A DNA stretch of 64,000 nt from the NCBI GenBank assembly GCA_016987375.1, contig PJRA01000508.1, positions 1,010,592 through 1,074,591 of the forward strand, in the 5' to 3' direction. The notes below the pieces were generated by a model that searched no databases, was not told where the DNA came from, and was given only the letters and a program-made list of their open reading frames with translations. This DNA comes from Brachionus koreanus. Taxonomy: Eukaryota > Rotifera > Eurotatoria > Ploima > Brachionidae. Shown one piece after another: positions 14,551-26,160 of the stretch; the stretch's first letter is position 1, and each line of letters starts with the position of its first letter. The position numbers were made by a program, and so were the translations under genes.

Positions 14551-14795
14551 CTTACAGAATCTGTAAATTCTAGGACTTCTGAAATTTTTATGAAAACTGT
14601 CAGTCGAACACTAGAATCATTCTTTATACTATAAGAATCAATTATTCACTGTTTTCGTATTCCTAAGCAAATTAGTATGTCCCTAAGATATATAAAGCGA
14701 TTCAACTTTAGATATGCTTCATATATAAATATTTATTGTTAAACCAACAATGATAATATAGCATATCTTATTAGATATTTTCTGTCAGCTAAATA

Positions 14796-15460
14796 GCAGT
14801 AGTAGTAGTATGAGTGAAACTGCAGTTTTGGGTACACCTAAATCAGCGCTTGATGCGCTTAGTCCTTGAGCAAGCCGTTTCTTTTATTTAAACCAAACAA
14901 TTCATTGTCAATTCTTGATTTAAAGCTGTTTACTGATTTTGCCGATATTACATGGTCCGACAATCCGCTCCAAATTGACACCACTCTATTAGCAAGAAAG
15001 TTACATCGGAAAGAGCCTCTTTTGTTGATTGTGATATCTTTTCAGATTCAATGACAGACTTTTCCCATAATTTATTCCATTAATTAATTTAATTTCATCG
15101 AATACGTTAACTATTTTAAACATCTATATCATAAACATCTATAATCTCTGCAAATTTAGATCTTTCAATCTTTCATCAAACGTTTTTTTCTTATTTTTTT
15201 TTGCTACTCTTCTTTGAACTTTTTCAGGAGTTTTGATATCAGTTTTTTGTGATGGGGACCACATGCTTAAAGCGTATTCTAGGTTAGGTCTGACTAATGC
15301 AGAGTACAATGGCAATATCGTCTCTTTGCCAAGATATGAAAGCGAATTTTTGATCTGGCCCAGAATTATTTTGCTTTTGCAGCTGCTACTGTACACTGTC
15401 TGCTTCACTGGGTAAAAAAAGCGAGAACAAAAATTTACACTGCAAAATGAAAAATACATT
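14796..15460 (-). mobile_element. LINE (non-LTR retrotransposon) 3' fossil
   Basis: The minus strand encodes the conserved C-terminal part of a reverse transcriptase: LGKETILPLYSALVRPNLEY followed by ALSMWSP and EKVQRRVAK, then, after frame breaks, the typical tail ANRVVSIWSGLSDHVISA and KSVNSFKSRID. The element ends in a short ACT-type microsatellite at about 14796-14812. Palm-domain and endonuclease parts are missing, so it is a 5'-truncated dead copy. Confidence 0.8.
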
Positions 15461-16005
15461 TGAGCTTTAAGAGATGACTTTGAAAAACAATAACTCTACA
15501 TACTATACATATTACTTACTAGGCTAACTAGAGAAAATAGGAGTAAATTTAACGAAAAATTATTGTGTAAAATGCCCAGTATAAAATAGGATGCTTGAGG
15601 CAAAAATACGAATCAAACACATATGAACAGTCCAAAATACCATTATAATAGATTCGCTTAACTCTCTTTTTTTTTTTAAATTGATTTATTTTTCTTATTC
15701 ATTTGATCATTTAATTCAATTTAAATAAAAAATTTTTATATAAAAAGAACTGTAACCCACGGTAAGTGTAATCAGTCAGTTTTTATTTAAAAATTGATTT
15801 TTTTCAGCATTAGTTAAATTTCGTAATCATTTTTAAAGTTCTAAAAAATTTTTTTTTAAATATGTCCCTATAGATGCTAATTTTTTCCCTAAGAAATATC
15901 GACATTGTTCAATTCAGTTTTGTAGGCATGAATATTTCGATTCAACTAAATTTTTTTAAATAAAATTTTCAATACTAGAATTTTAAATAAATAATTGAAT
16001 TTTTT

Positions 16006-16878
16006 TCAAGTTAACTTATTTTGAAATTTAGAATTTATTTCTAAGAGTCTAGAAATCGCTCTGCAGAATGTGGGTAGCTGATACAAAAAGGTCGCTTTTT
16101 TTCTTGAAATGAGCATGGATTTGATATTGAGTGGCTCTATTGACACATACTGTGTAAATATAATCATAATATTGCCAGTAAAAAAAGCCATATAATCATT
16201 AAAAAAACTTAATTCTTTATTCAAAGGTGACTGAGATACTTAAGAAATATTTAGAACATCACTTTTATCATTATTGTTTTGAAGTTGAAAAAGAAAATTT
16301 TCAAGTCTTTCCTTGTTTTTCGAAAAATCTTTTTCACCAGAATAACACAACAAGTTGGATATATCATGATAAACATTTTTGATTGATCTAAATTTTTGAT
16401 TCAGAGTTGTTGGTTTTAAAGATGCTTTTGTTGTCAAGTGCACAAAAGAATTAAAATTTGAGGTCGAAACAAGATCCGCAGCCATATTCGAGTCAGATCT
16501 CAAAGATGGTTTTAAAAATCTTGTGTGAAACCATGGAACAATTAAAAAGTTCATTTCCGATATATAAAGTGGGTGGCAACATGGTAGCAAATAGGACATT
16601 GTGAATGCATTGTGAATAGACATTGTGAATGATAAAACAAGCTCTTTTTGGTAGCTGATACAAAAAGAACTTGTTTGAATAAAAGGTGCTTCAAGTTGAT
16701 TTGCATCACCAAGAACAAAACTAATTTTGTTGTTTTTATCATCATTTTTTATGCTTTCAATTAATGTTTTAATTCGCTTAACCTCATTTATATCACTTAA
16801 TTCATATTTTTTTTTCATTTTAGCCTTAACATTGTAAATATCATAACTTGTAACATATTTTTTAGTTTCATTAATCAC
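16006..16878 (-). pseudogene. Unrecognised ORF, possibly a MULE/ZSWIM-type transposase remnant
   Basis: A 212-residue minus-strand ORF (16878-16240, ATG start) is followed after one stop by a second 72-residue frame (16224-16006). The N-terminal half reads TSYDIYNVKAKMKKKYE, then IKTLIESIKNDD, a charged arrangement resembling the segment before the catalytic domain of MULE-derived proteins. The later part is low in motifs and I cannot identify a catalytic triad. A GACATTGTGAAT word repeats three times near 16597-16632, inside the frame. No signal peptide or membrane segment is visible. It could equally be an ordinary orphan gene; the transposase reading is a weak inference. Confidence 0.3.
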
Positions 16879-17946
16879 TTTGCGATAAAATTTTTGTTAC
16901 ACCAATTATTTAAATTATTGTTTAATTCTTCAAATGATAATAGGTGTAAAAATATCTATTATTATTATTTATTGACAAAAAAACTTGTATAGACCTCATA
17001 GGTCAAAAATTATTAAAAAAAATAATTTCAAAATTAAATAAAAAAAATATAAAAGTAATTAAATTTAACTATTATTTTACATTCAATATTCAATTATTTC
17101 AAATATTATTAGTAAATAAATTACAAGCTTTTTATTCATTGCGTCTATAAAATTTTAATATTGACACAGTATGTGCCAATAATCACTTCGTTTGATATTT
17201 GTTAGAAATTGCAAAAATAATAACAATTGAATTATTTGATTAAATTACAAATTGAAACAATCAGTTAATAAAATAAATCAAGCATTTTAGTTTCTTCATT
17301 TTAAAAAGTGATCTTTAATTTTTTTGTCAATTGTTTTTTTTGGGGGAAGTTTATTATCTAGTAGATAACATTTTTATCTTGCAAATTCATCTTTTTGTAT
17401 ATCAAAGATTAGTTTTTTTTGAATTGATAGAAAATATTTTTCAAGCTGTTAAAAAATTTTGTAAAATAAAAACCAATTTTAGAATCTATATTTGATTTAT
17501 ATCTCTTTAAAAAAAATATTAATCATAAATAACTTGCCCTTGGTCATATGTCAAACTATATTTGGTTTTTGTACAAAAAAAAGAGAATTTTGCTTTTGGG
17601 AAAATCTAAAACGAAACAATATAAAAATATCTATATTTTCGATACAATCTTTAAAAAAAAGTTAATATATTTATGTGTGTGTGTGTGAAAAGTTAAAAAA
17701 ATTGTAGTTTTATAATATTTTATAGTTTGTTGATTTCTAAATTATCAAGTTTATGGTGAAATAATCGCATATGAAGATAATTATTAGAAAGAACTTTGGA
17801 CCTCCAAAACAAGTCTTATAAAATTTGCCAAAAATAGGAGCTCAAAATAAGCATTAAAATTAAATGATGTCTCTGTTTTTCTTTTTATTTTTTCTTATGA
17901 TTTAAATTTTAAAATTTAAACCTGAAATATTTTTTTACATAGAGAA
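16879..17946. other. Gene-free AT-rich stretch
   Basis: No gene seen. There is a short GT microsatellite near 17673-17688. ACATAG ends four bases before the start codon at 17947, so a 5' UTR intron or trans-splice acceptor is possible. Confidence 0.4.
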
Positions 17947-19537
17947 ATGAGACATGATTCCAACAAAATATTTGACTTGGACAATCAATCAAAAATTGCT
18001 AAGGTAATTGAGTCTGATTTTAAGGACCAGACAAAAAAAGAGGACGAATTTGTGCATAGAGATGGAGGTTGGGGGTGGCTGGTAGTTTTATGCACTGGAT
18101 ACTGCTTTGGAATTCTTATAGGAATGTGTAATAACTATGCGTTAATTTATGTCGAACTGGAAAGAGTCTACAATGGAACTGAAAATCATGTCACTTATGC
18201 TGGTTGGATTGGAAGCATGTCCATTGGAATACAATACATTTTTTGTGTATTTGGAAGCATTCTTATCGATTTGTTTAGCCCTTTAAAAATAGGCATTCTT
18301 GGTGGAGTAATTTCATCTCTTAGCTTGTTTTCATGTGCCTTTGTAAAAGAAATAACAATTTATTTTCTAACTTATGGATTTTTGTTTGGAATAGGTCAAT
18401 CATTTTTATTAGCTTCAACTTTGTCAATTTTGCCACATTATTTTGACAAACGATTGTCTTTAGCGAACGGAATTATGAACTTAATTGGATCTATTATAAT
18501 TGTCATACTTCCAATATTTACATCAATTATAATCAATACATATGGTCTAAAAAGCACTTTTTTTTTTCTTACTGCTCTTAACGCTGTTCCAATTATTCTT
18601 GTTTTAACATTCAAATCACGGCTACCGAAACCAAAAGATTTAACTCTTAAAAAAGAGCTAAAAAATAGCTTAGGAATTGATGTTCTTAAGAAAAAAATGT
18701 TTGTTGCCTGGTGTTTCATGACTTTCATTGGAAAATTTGGTTATTTTATTCCAATTTTAAATATTGTAATATTTATGTGAAAGTTAATTAATGCTTAATT
18801 TTTATTTCTATCCCAAAGGATCACTATGCTAAATTGGCATTTCCAGACAAGCCGCCAGTCATTGTAAATATTGTTTTTTCAACATTTGCCGGAATATCTG
18901 GTATCGCTTTTGGAAAGCTAGGTGATTATACAATAAAAGTAAGTTATGATATATCAATTTTAAATTCAAAATTGAAATAAAACTCTTAAGTATTTCAACC
19001 ATGTACATTATCATACCTTTGTGTATCTATCATACGGAATTGTTCAAGTTTTCATACCATTTGCAGCTGATTATTTTTGGTTTATTGTTCAAATTGTAAT
19101 ATTGGGTATAATTGATGGAATTCTGCTTGCATTTATAGTACCAATTTCTGTTGATTTAGTTGGTTGCTCTAAATTGGGTAATCAAGCTATAGGTAAGATA
19201 AAATTAATTAACAAAAAATTATTTCAACAAATTTAAACAAAATTCTTAGGCTATTATCATATTTCAATGAGCGCAACCGCAATCGCTGGTCCAGCAGTAG
19301 CTGGTAGATTATATGAAGTCTACAACAGTTACGATATCGCATTCTATTTAGGCGGGATCACTTCTATTATAGCTGGACTAATAATGGTTGCATTTTATTT
19401 TATAATTAATCACTATGAAAAGAAAAAAGTAAAATTTGTCCTTTTTTTATAAACTAAAATTTAATTATTTAAAAATTTAGCAAAAAGGCGAAGAAGTAGT
19501 TAAATTAAATAACATAAATAGAATAGTTGGATTTTAA
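17947..19537 (+). CDS. Monocarboxylate transporter-like (SLC16) protein 1
   Basis: Five exons (17947-18765, 18819-18938, 18991-19192, 19250-19428, 19481-19537) give 458 residues, normal for SLC16. These are 12-helix major-facilitator proteins of the plasma membrane that move lactate, pyruvate or related monocarboxylates, many with H+. The family hallmark D-G-G-W-G-W opens the first helix (HRDGGWGWLVVLCTGYCFG), and helix 5 carries LPHYFDKRLSLANGIMN, matching YF-x-KRR-x-LA-x-G. Hydrophobic segments run through the rest, with a long loop after helix 6 (KPKDLTLKKELKN). The short charged tail comes from exon 5. It is clearly paralogous to the gene at 26161, with shared exon junctions. The substrate cannot be read from the sequence. 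Confidence 0.88.
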
Positions 19538-19736
19538 TTGTAAATAGATTTTACAATCACAAAGAAAAATTCTAATTTTTACTTAAATCAATTTAAATAA
19601 ATAATTGTAATAAATGATCATGTTTTAAATTTATGTACATTAGAAGAATAATATTTAAAATGGTCCAAAAACTAATATATTGACTAATTTTTAGATTTTA
19701 TGTTATCAGTTATATTTTTAAGAACCTAAAATATTT

Positions 19737-19920
19737 TTAACACTCAAAGGTCGGAAGGATTTTTTGAACCCCTTTTTTTAATTTTTTTCTTTGTTTTTTT
19801 TTCAATAAATTTAACCAGTTTTTATGATTTTATTACAAAATAATTTAACCTTCAATGAAAAAAAGTAAAATAACGAGTCAAATAAAAAAGGTCGAAAAAT
19901 TTCTCCGGCTTGATTGTTAA
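19737..19920. mobile_element. TTAA-flanked MITE, copy 1
   Basis: A 184 bp non-coding unit begins TTAACACTCAAAGGTCGG and ends CTCCGGCTTGATTGTTAA. The two ends are imperfect inverted repeats about 35 bp long and both terminate in TTAA. Copy 2 at 25138 shares the ends and the interior (TTCAATAAATTTAA, GTCAAATAAAA). TTAA target duplication is typical of piggyBac-type elements, but no transposase is present and the class is an inference. Confidence 0.65.
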
Positions 19921-21540
19921 AGGAAAAAATATCTATTGCTAAGTAATTGGAAAGATTGGCTAATATAAGGACGTTAGAGTAAGGAGAAATTTTATGAAAA
20001 TCATTAATGACCAAAACAGTGATTGGTTTAGTTTAATTTAATTTATTGAATAAATATAAACATAAATTGCACAGTAGATGATGATACATCGTTATTTACA
20101 GTACTATGTCAGTGAATTGCTTTATATATATATTTTTTTAACCGATTGAATAAATACGAAAAAAAAGAGAAAAAAAAGGAAGGGTCTTTAGTCGATTTAA
20201 ACTAACAAACTTTGTTCATTATTATTACAATAAGCTTTGCCATTTTAGTTATATTATGATCTAGATTAAAAATTTTTTATGAATATTTCAGTTTGGACCA
20301 AATTTTTCAAATAAAAAAATTCAATAGCAGAATTTTGAACAATTAATTGAATTTTTCCGATTTTATTTTTTAAAATTTATTAAAAATCTTATTCTAGTTT
20401 CATTTTAATTATTTTATTATCAATTATTTGCATTAAAAAAATAGACTTATTTAATTTAAAATACAAATTATTAGAAGTCGAAGTAATAATTATACTGCTG
20501 CATGTTGTTGTCGTGTGGGAATTAAATAAAATAATTTTATTTCATTTTTTGATAAATTAAAATTAAAGATAAATATTATCTATTTTAAAAAATATTGAAG
20601 CATAAATAAAATATTTTTATTTATTTTATCAAATAGATAATCAAATTCAATCTTAATAAACTTTTTTTGAGAAAATTGTTAGTAAATTAGGTATAAATAT
20701 GCTTCCATTTATTGCATTATTTTTTTAAAATATACTTTATTATTTTTAATTTTAAAATATCCACCATTTTTAAAATTTTTTATTAATATAAACAATCACA
20801 AATAGTAAATTAGCTTAAATCGATTCCAAGAATCCCATCTAAAAACCAACTAATTTACAACTAAAATACTTTAATCCAAATTTTTGATAATTAAGGTGGT
20901 ATTGAATTGGAAAATTCTAAGTTATCACTGCAAATTTAGAAATTTTCATTCTTTATAGAATAATTGAAGAAAAATAAATTTATAATTTTTTATTTAGAAT
21001 AAATTCTTAATTTGCCAGAATATAAGATGTTATTTCAAACATAATTAATAAATATTTAAATGTTTACCTGAAAATTGAGTTAAGTTTTAAAAAAAAAATT
21101 TGATTAAATTAAATATGTTTTAAATGATTAAAAAAATAAAGCTTTAAAAAAAGATTAGCTCTCGAAAAAGAGTAAGTTAACTTTTGAAAATAGATCTCTC
21201 TTTATTTTGTCAAAAAGATTAATTACATCCTGAAGATTTGAAGATCATCCCGAATCAATCCAAACACTCGATCTAGTTATTTTCACCAGGTTAATATTTT
21301 TTGTAAGAATACAAAACCTTTATTAAAAATTTAATTTGATATCTTAATTTAGAATTATGGACTTAAATCGGATAATTCCATAAAATTTATTCACAAGTTT
21401 CCTCAGGCATAAAAGTCTTTTTAAACTAATGATAAATCTTCTTATCTACAAAAAAGGTCACCTAAAATAAAGTTTGCTGATATTCTTAAATATAAAAATC
21501 TCTTACGAATTAAAAAGAAAATATTATTTAAAATTCTAAA
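19921..21540. other. Gene-free AT-rich stretch
   Basis: I see no gene, RNA gene or repeat that can be supported between the MITE and the first peroxidase. Confidence 0.4.
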
Positions 21541-23724
21541 ATGAAGCTCATTGCAGCTTTTTGTGTCATTTTGACTATATCTATTAACAAACTTAATTGC
21601 ATACAACTAAAAATAATTAAATCAATAGATGAATTGGATCAGCCCGTATCGGTTTCACGCTCCATTGTGCCAATATCAGAAGACTTTATTGAAAAACTTT
21701 TCACAAATATATCTAAAGAAACGAGTACTAATACTCAAGCTCGTTCTCTTTTCGAGAAAAATAGTAAGCAAACAGTTTTGACTCCGGGTGGAAGTAAGCG
21801 AGCCAAACAAATTCATGATTTGTCAACAATGGGTCTCAAAGCAGCAAGAGCTATTGCAAATGCACAGGGCTACCAAAGTAAACAAAAAAGCAATATTTTG
21901 TTAAAAAATTACAAAGCCCCATCAAAATTTTGTCCTTATGCCACCAAACCTTACTGTGATTTTTCTTATCCGTATCGGAGTGCTGATGGCTCATGTAATA
22001 ACAAGTATTACACATGGTGGGGCATGAGTGAGACTCCGTTCAAGCGTATATTAAATCCGATTTATGATGATGGACTCAACATGCCAAGGAGGCGATCTGC
22101 AATGGGAAGAACATTGCCAAATCCAAGAAAAATTGCTCTAGTAATTCATCATAATCTTGATATGATATCTCACGTCACCAACATGTTTCCACACTTTGGT
22201 CAATTTGTTGACCATGATTTGACTTTGACGGCTCTAATTTCTGATGAAGAAGGAACTCCCATAAAATGTTTTTGTCATAGTAAAGACTTTGATTGCTACA
22301 ACATTCCAATTCCGATTGATGATCACATAAACAAGGATCAAAGATGCATGGTAACTCCAAGATCAGCAGCAAGCTTCAAGAAATTCAATTGCCGTCTTGG
22401 ACATAGAGAACAGCTAAATCTACTAACACATTGGCTTGACTTGAGTCAAACATATGGCAATGATTTAAAATCGAATCTTAAACTACGTCTAAGATATGGT
22501 GGTCTATTAAATTCCTCTGTGATTCGTGGATTAAATCGAGACTATCTTCCTTTCATTCAAGATGGCAGCTGTCCAAACATACCAGCCGGACAGCCATGTT
22601 TCAAAACGGGTGATATACGCGTAAATCAAAACAGTTTATTGACTTCAATTCAAACAATTTGGTTGAGAGAGCATAATCGTGTAGCTATAATTTTAGCAAA
22701 AATAAATCCATATTGGTCGGACGAAAAGCTTTTTCAAGAGACTAGAAAAATTGTCACTGCTACTTATCAGCATATAATATACAAAGAATGGCTGCCAATT
22801 TTAGTTGGTATTAAAGTGGCCAAGTTGTATGGAATATTGCCATTAAATCAAGGATACTTTAATAGATACAATTACAAATTATTTCCAAATATAGCTAATG
22901 AATTTAGCACAGCTGCAATGAGATTTGGGCATACTTTGGTCAGAGCTTCAGCAATTAAAGTTGACAGAAACTATAAAGCCTACGCTAATTCATCTTTTCC
23001 ATCAATTATTTTTAAACCAGGATCTGCATTTCAAAGAGGAGGTCTTGATTCATACGTAAGAGGTTGTATTGTTGAACCTGCTCTAAGATATGATTCAAAT
23101 GTAGTTGATCATTTGAACAATCATTTGTTTGAAGGCTTGAATAAAGATAGTCCAACTAAGCGTTTTTCGCTACCAGCATTAAATATACACCGTGGAAGAG
23201 ATCATGGCTTACCAGGATATAATCATTATAGAGCTCTGTGTGGACTTAATTACGCCAAGTATATAGATGATTTATTTAATATACCTGTACACATTAGAGC
23301 AAAATTAAAAACACTCTATGAACATGTAAACGATATTGATTTATTTACTGGTGGTACAAGTGAATTGCCGATCGAAGGCGGAGTAGTAGGCCCAACGTTT
23401 GCTTGTAAGCCATTTTTAAATTTAAAGAAATTTTAATTTTTTTATATTTGACAAAAAGGTATTTTGGCTAAACAATTTAGGGATTTGAAATTTGGAGATA
23501 GATTTTATTATGAAAATGGTCATGACTACACGACTAGATTTTCGTATAGACAATTGGATGAAATAAGAAAGGCATCTTTTTCCAGAATTTTATGCGATAA
23601 TACAGATATTCGTTTTGTGCAAAAAAATCCATTTTTAAGAAATAACTTTCAAACAAATCCATTGATTAGTTGCAGTAACATAGACAGCATAAATTATATG
23701 GCATGGAAAGATAAAGGTTATTAA
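21541..23724 (+). CDS. Secreted animal haem peroxidase 1 (peroxinectin/chorion peroxidase-like)
   Basis: Two exons (21541-23404, 23459-23724) give 709 residues. The first 20 residues (MKLIAAFCVILTISI, then KLNC) form a signal peptide. About 115 residues of propeptide precede the catalytic domain, which starts at the Cys-rich KFCPYATKPYCD. Active-site signs: distal His in HFGQFVDHDL, calcium-loop HWLDLSQTYGND, the TIWLREHNRVA helix, and proximal His in STAAMRFGHTLVRA. The second exon completes the fold (CILAKQFRDLKFGDRFYYEN). Such enzymes use H2O2 to oxidise halides or tyrosines, often for eggshell or matrix cross-linking or immunity; the particular role is not visible. It is a paralogue of the gene at 39779 with the same intron position. 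Confidence 0.93.
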
Positions 23725-23813
23725 TCAACTTTTCGTAAAATTTTTTTTGTTGATTTTTTTTTATAAGTTTTATTAATAAATTATTTTAAATGTATTCTAA
23801 GCAAAATAATAGG

Positions 23814-24423
23814 TCATTTTCCAATAAATTTTATTGAAACACCATTTATACAAAATCTTTCTCCAGTTGGTTCAGGTCCATCTTCAAAAACATGACCTAA
23901 ATGAGCTCCACACTTTAAATAAAATGAGTTAGAACGATCACTAGGATTATAACAATTATTATAAATTGATACTTTCGAACATGTTACTTCAGTTCTGATC
24001 ATTCCATGTGAGTTATCTTCAGATCTTGTAATATTTTCCTCATTTTTTGAAGCTTTATAAAATGCTTAAATAAAATACTTAGATATTATATGGACACTAT
24101 ATTAAAAATTCAAACCTGGCCAACCACAATGACTATTGAATTTAGTTTCTGATCTTTAAAATAATTTCTTAAAAATAAGCTTCTTTTTCTTACAAATAAA
24201 TAATTTCTTACGTAAAAAGTTCGGCTCCACAGCAAATACAAATGTATTTTCCATTTTTGTCAAAATTTAAATATTCACTAGTATATGGCTTTTAAAATGA
24301 TATTTAAAATGTGACCAAACAATAATTTCAATAGCCTACACGCTCAGTCCCCTTCTGTCTAGTTACGTAATATTGTTCAGGTTTCAAAATTTTCTTCCAT
24401 TTTTCATCGTCATTTTGAGACAT
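23814..24423 (-). CDS. Methionine-R-sulfoxide reductase (MsrB)
   Basis: Five minus-strand exons in reading order (24423-24340, 24288-24212, 24153-24116, 24064-23973, 23912-23814) give 129 residues. It reduces methionine-R-sulfoxide in proteins or free methionine, with thioredoxin as usual donor. Visible: N-terminal [16 protein letters not shown], the first zinc CxxC in [18 protein letters not shown], the second CxxC in [16 protein letters not shown], and the catalytic Cys (not Sec) in [10 protein letters not shown]. There is no targeting peptide, so it is probably cytosolic. Oddity: the last intron (23913-23972) is 60 bp and stop-free in frame. Retaining it would put 20 extra residues between the two cysteines of the second CxxC. 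The 3' end faces the peroxidase 90 bp away. Confidence 0.93.
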
Positions 24424-25137
24424 TTTGAGTAATATTTTTTGAAAATAAATTTTTTTTATAATTTTTTTGCGTATGCTCATTTAAATTATATAATGTAAGT
24501 TTCTAGATCATTTTAGAAATTAATATCTGTTAACTAAGTTAATATTAATTTGCACATTTATTTACTGAGTTTAAATTATTTATATTCAAGGTTTTACTAA
24601 ATTAATAGATTAGAAATTATTTAAATTTAATATTAAACTTAAAAACAAGAATTTTAGAATTTTCAGCATCTAAATTTTTTTTTTGTCAAAATTTTATATT
24701 TTTTTTCTTGACACTTAGATAACATTTCAGTTTGAATGATAAAAATATTCATAATAGATTTTAATTTCAATCAAAAATCTACCCTTTATTATTTACAAAT
24801 ACATTACTTTTTTACCTAAGAAATATTAATTATTGCTGAAATTTTAATTTTTGCCAAAAAATTAAATTACAAAATTCTATAGAAAAAAAAAATTGTTTAA
24901 AGTTTATTTTTATTTAAATCTACTAAATTTAATTGTTTATTTAGATTTCTTTTGTCAGTGCTTGTCTTCCCATCAATTTGTCTTATACTTCCTTTGATAT
25001 TCACAAGTATAACTCATTTATATTTTTAAAAAAAGAGGAAAGTTTCTCACTGCATAGCGTGAATAGGCAAAATCTAGCAGAAACTATTTTGAATCATAGC
25101 CATGCTACTTTGGGATATTTAAGGATCTGGTATGCTT

Positions 25138-25343
25138 TTAACACTCAAAATTCGTAGGAGTCTTTTGAACCCCTTTTATTACTTTCTTTATTTGTTTTCT
25201 ATTCAATAAATTTAATCATTTTTTACATTTTTTTTCAATCATATATTAAATAAAGAATATTATAAAATTAATTTCATTGAAAAAAGTAAAAAAACAGGTC
25301 AAATAAAATGAGTCGAAAAATTCCTTAGGCCTTTGAATGTTAA
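25138..25343. mobile_element. TTAA-flanked MITE, copy 2
   Basis: A 206 bp unit begins TTAACACTCAAAATTCGTAGG and ends CCTTAGGCCTTTGAATGTTAA. The ends are inverted repeats terminating in TTAA and the interior matches copy 1 at 19737. It has no coding capacity. The rest of 24424-26160 has no gene. A GC-richer patch near 25690-25810 carries nothing recognised. Confidence 0.65.
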
Positions 25344-25461
25344 AATATAATCCAACTTTAACTTAGCATCATGGTTCATTTTTTATAGTTGATTGAATTG
25401 AAATTGAAAATGAAATGCTACTAAATAAGCCTTAACAACATATATTAATATGTTGAATTGG

Positions 25462-25585
25462 TGGAAATTTTTGAATACTTGAAAGAAACTGAAAATGTTT
25501 AAAAACTTTTTAAAAAAATTGTCATTCTAATTAGAAAAAAAATACTTTAGATTTTCATTTTCACTTCAGTATTCAAAAATTTCCA
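25462..25585. repeat. Fold-back inverted repeat
   Basis: An 18 bp arm, TGGAAATTTTTGAATACT (25462-25479), recurs exactly inverted at 25568-25585, with weaker complementarity continuing inward. The roughly 88 bp spacer is AT-rich. It looks like a small palindromic element. No second copy was found in the window. Confidence 0.55.
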
Positions 25586-26160
25586 TCAAAAATAGGTGTC
25601 TAAATAAAATCTAATTCCAATACTGATTAAATTTTTTTAATTTAAAAATTAGTTTAATTAATTTAAAAAAAAAACAGCAAATTTTCGTGATCAAATGACC
25701 TCTTAACTTGGATCGACAAAAAATTGGTCGTATTCTTTCGTGGTCTAAAATGAGACCGCTTAGCTCTAGTATCTTTTTCGACATGCGGACGTTTCCTTTC
25801 TATATCTTTGCCAAAAAAATTTAGTTAAACTAAAAACTTTACTTATTTGTTATGCAATATACAAGTTTAGCTGTTGAAATATCAAATCCGAAATTTTTTA
25901 TTGTCATAAATTTTAATTAGAATCTCAAGGGAAAGTTTTTTTATCAGACGACTAGGGCATTTTGAGCGTTTTAAAAGTCGAAAGACTGAGTCATAAATCA
26001 AATTAATTTTTATTTAGAAAATTCCGGTTTTATTTTTTTTAGTAATAAAAAATGCTTTTCAAAAAAATATTATTTAATTTAAAAAAATTTAAATGATATA
26101 TTTTGATTATCAAAAACTTTTTTAGAACTTTTGAGATTTAACAAAAAATTTATTGCTGTA

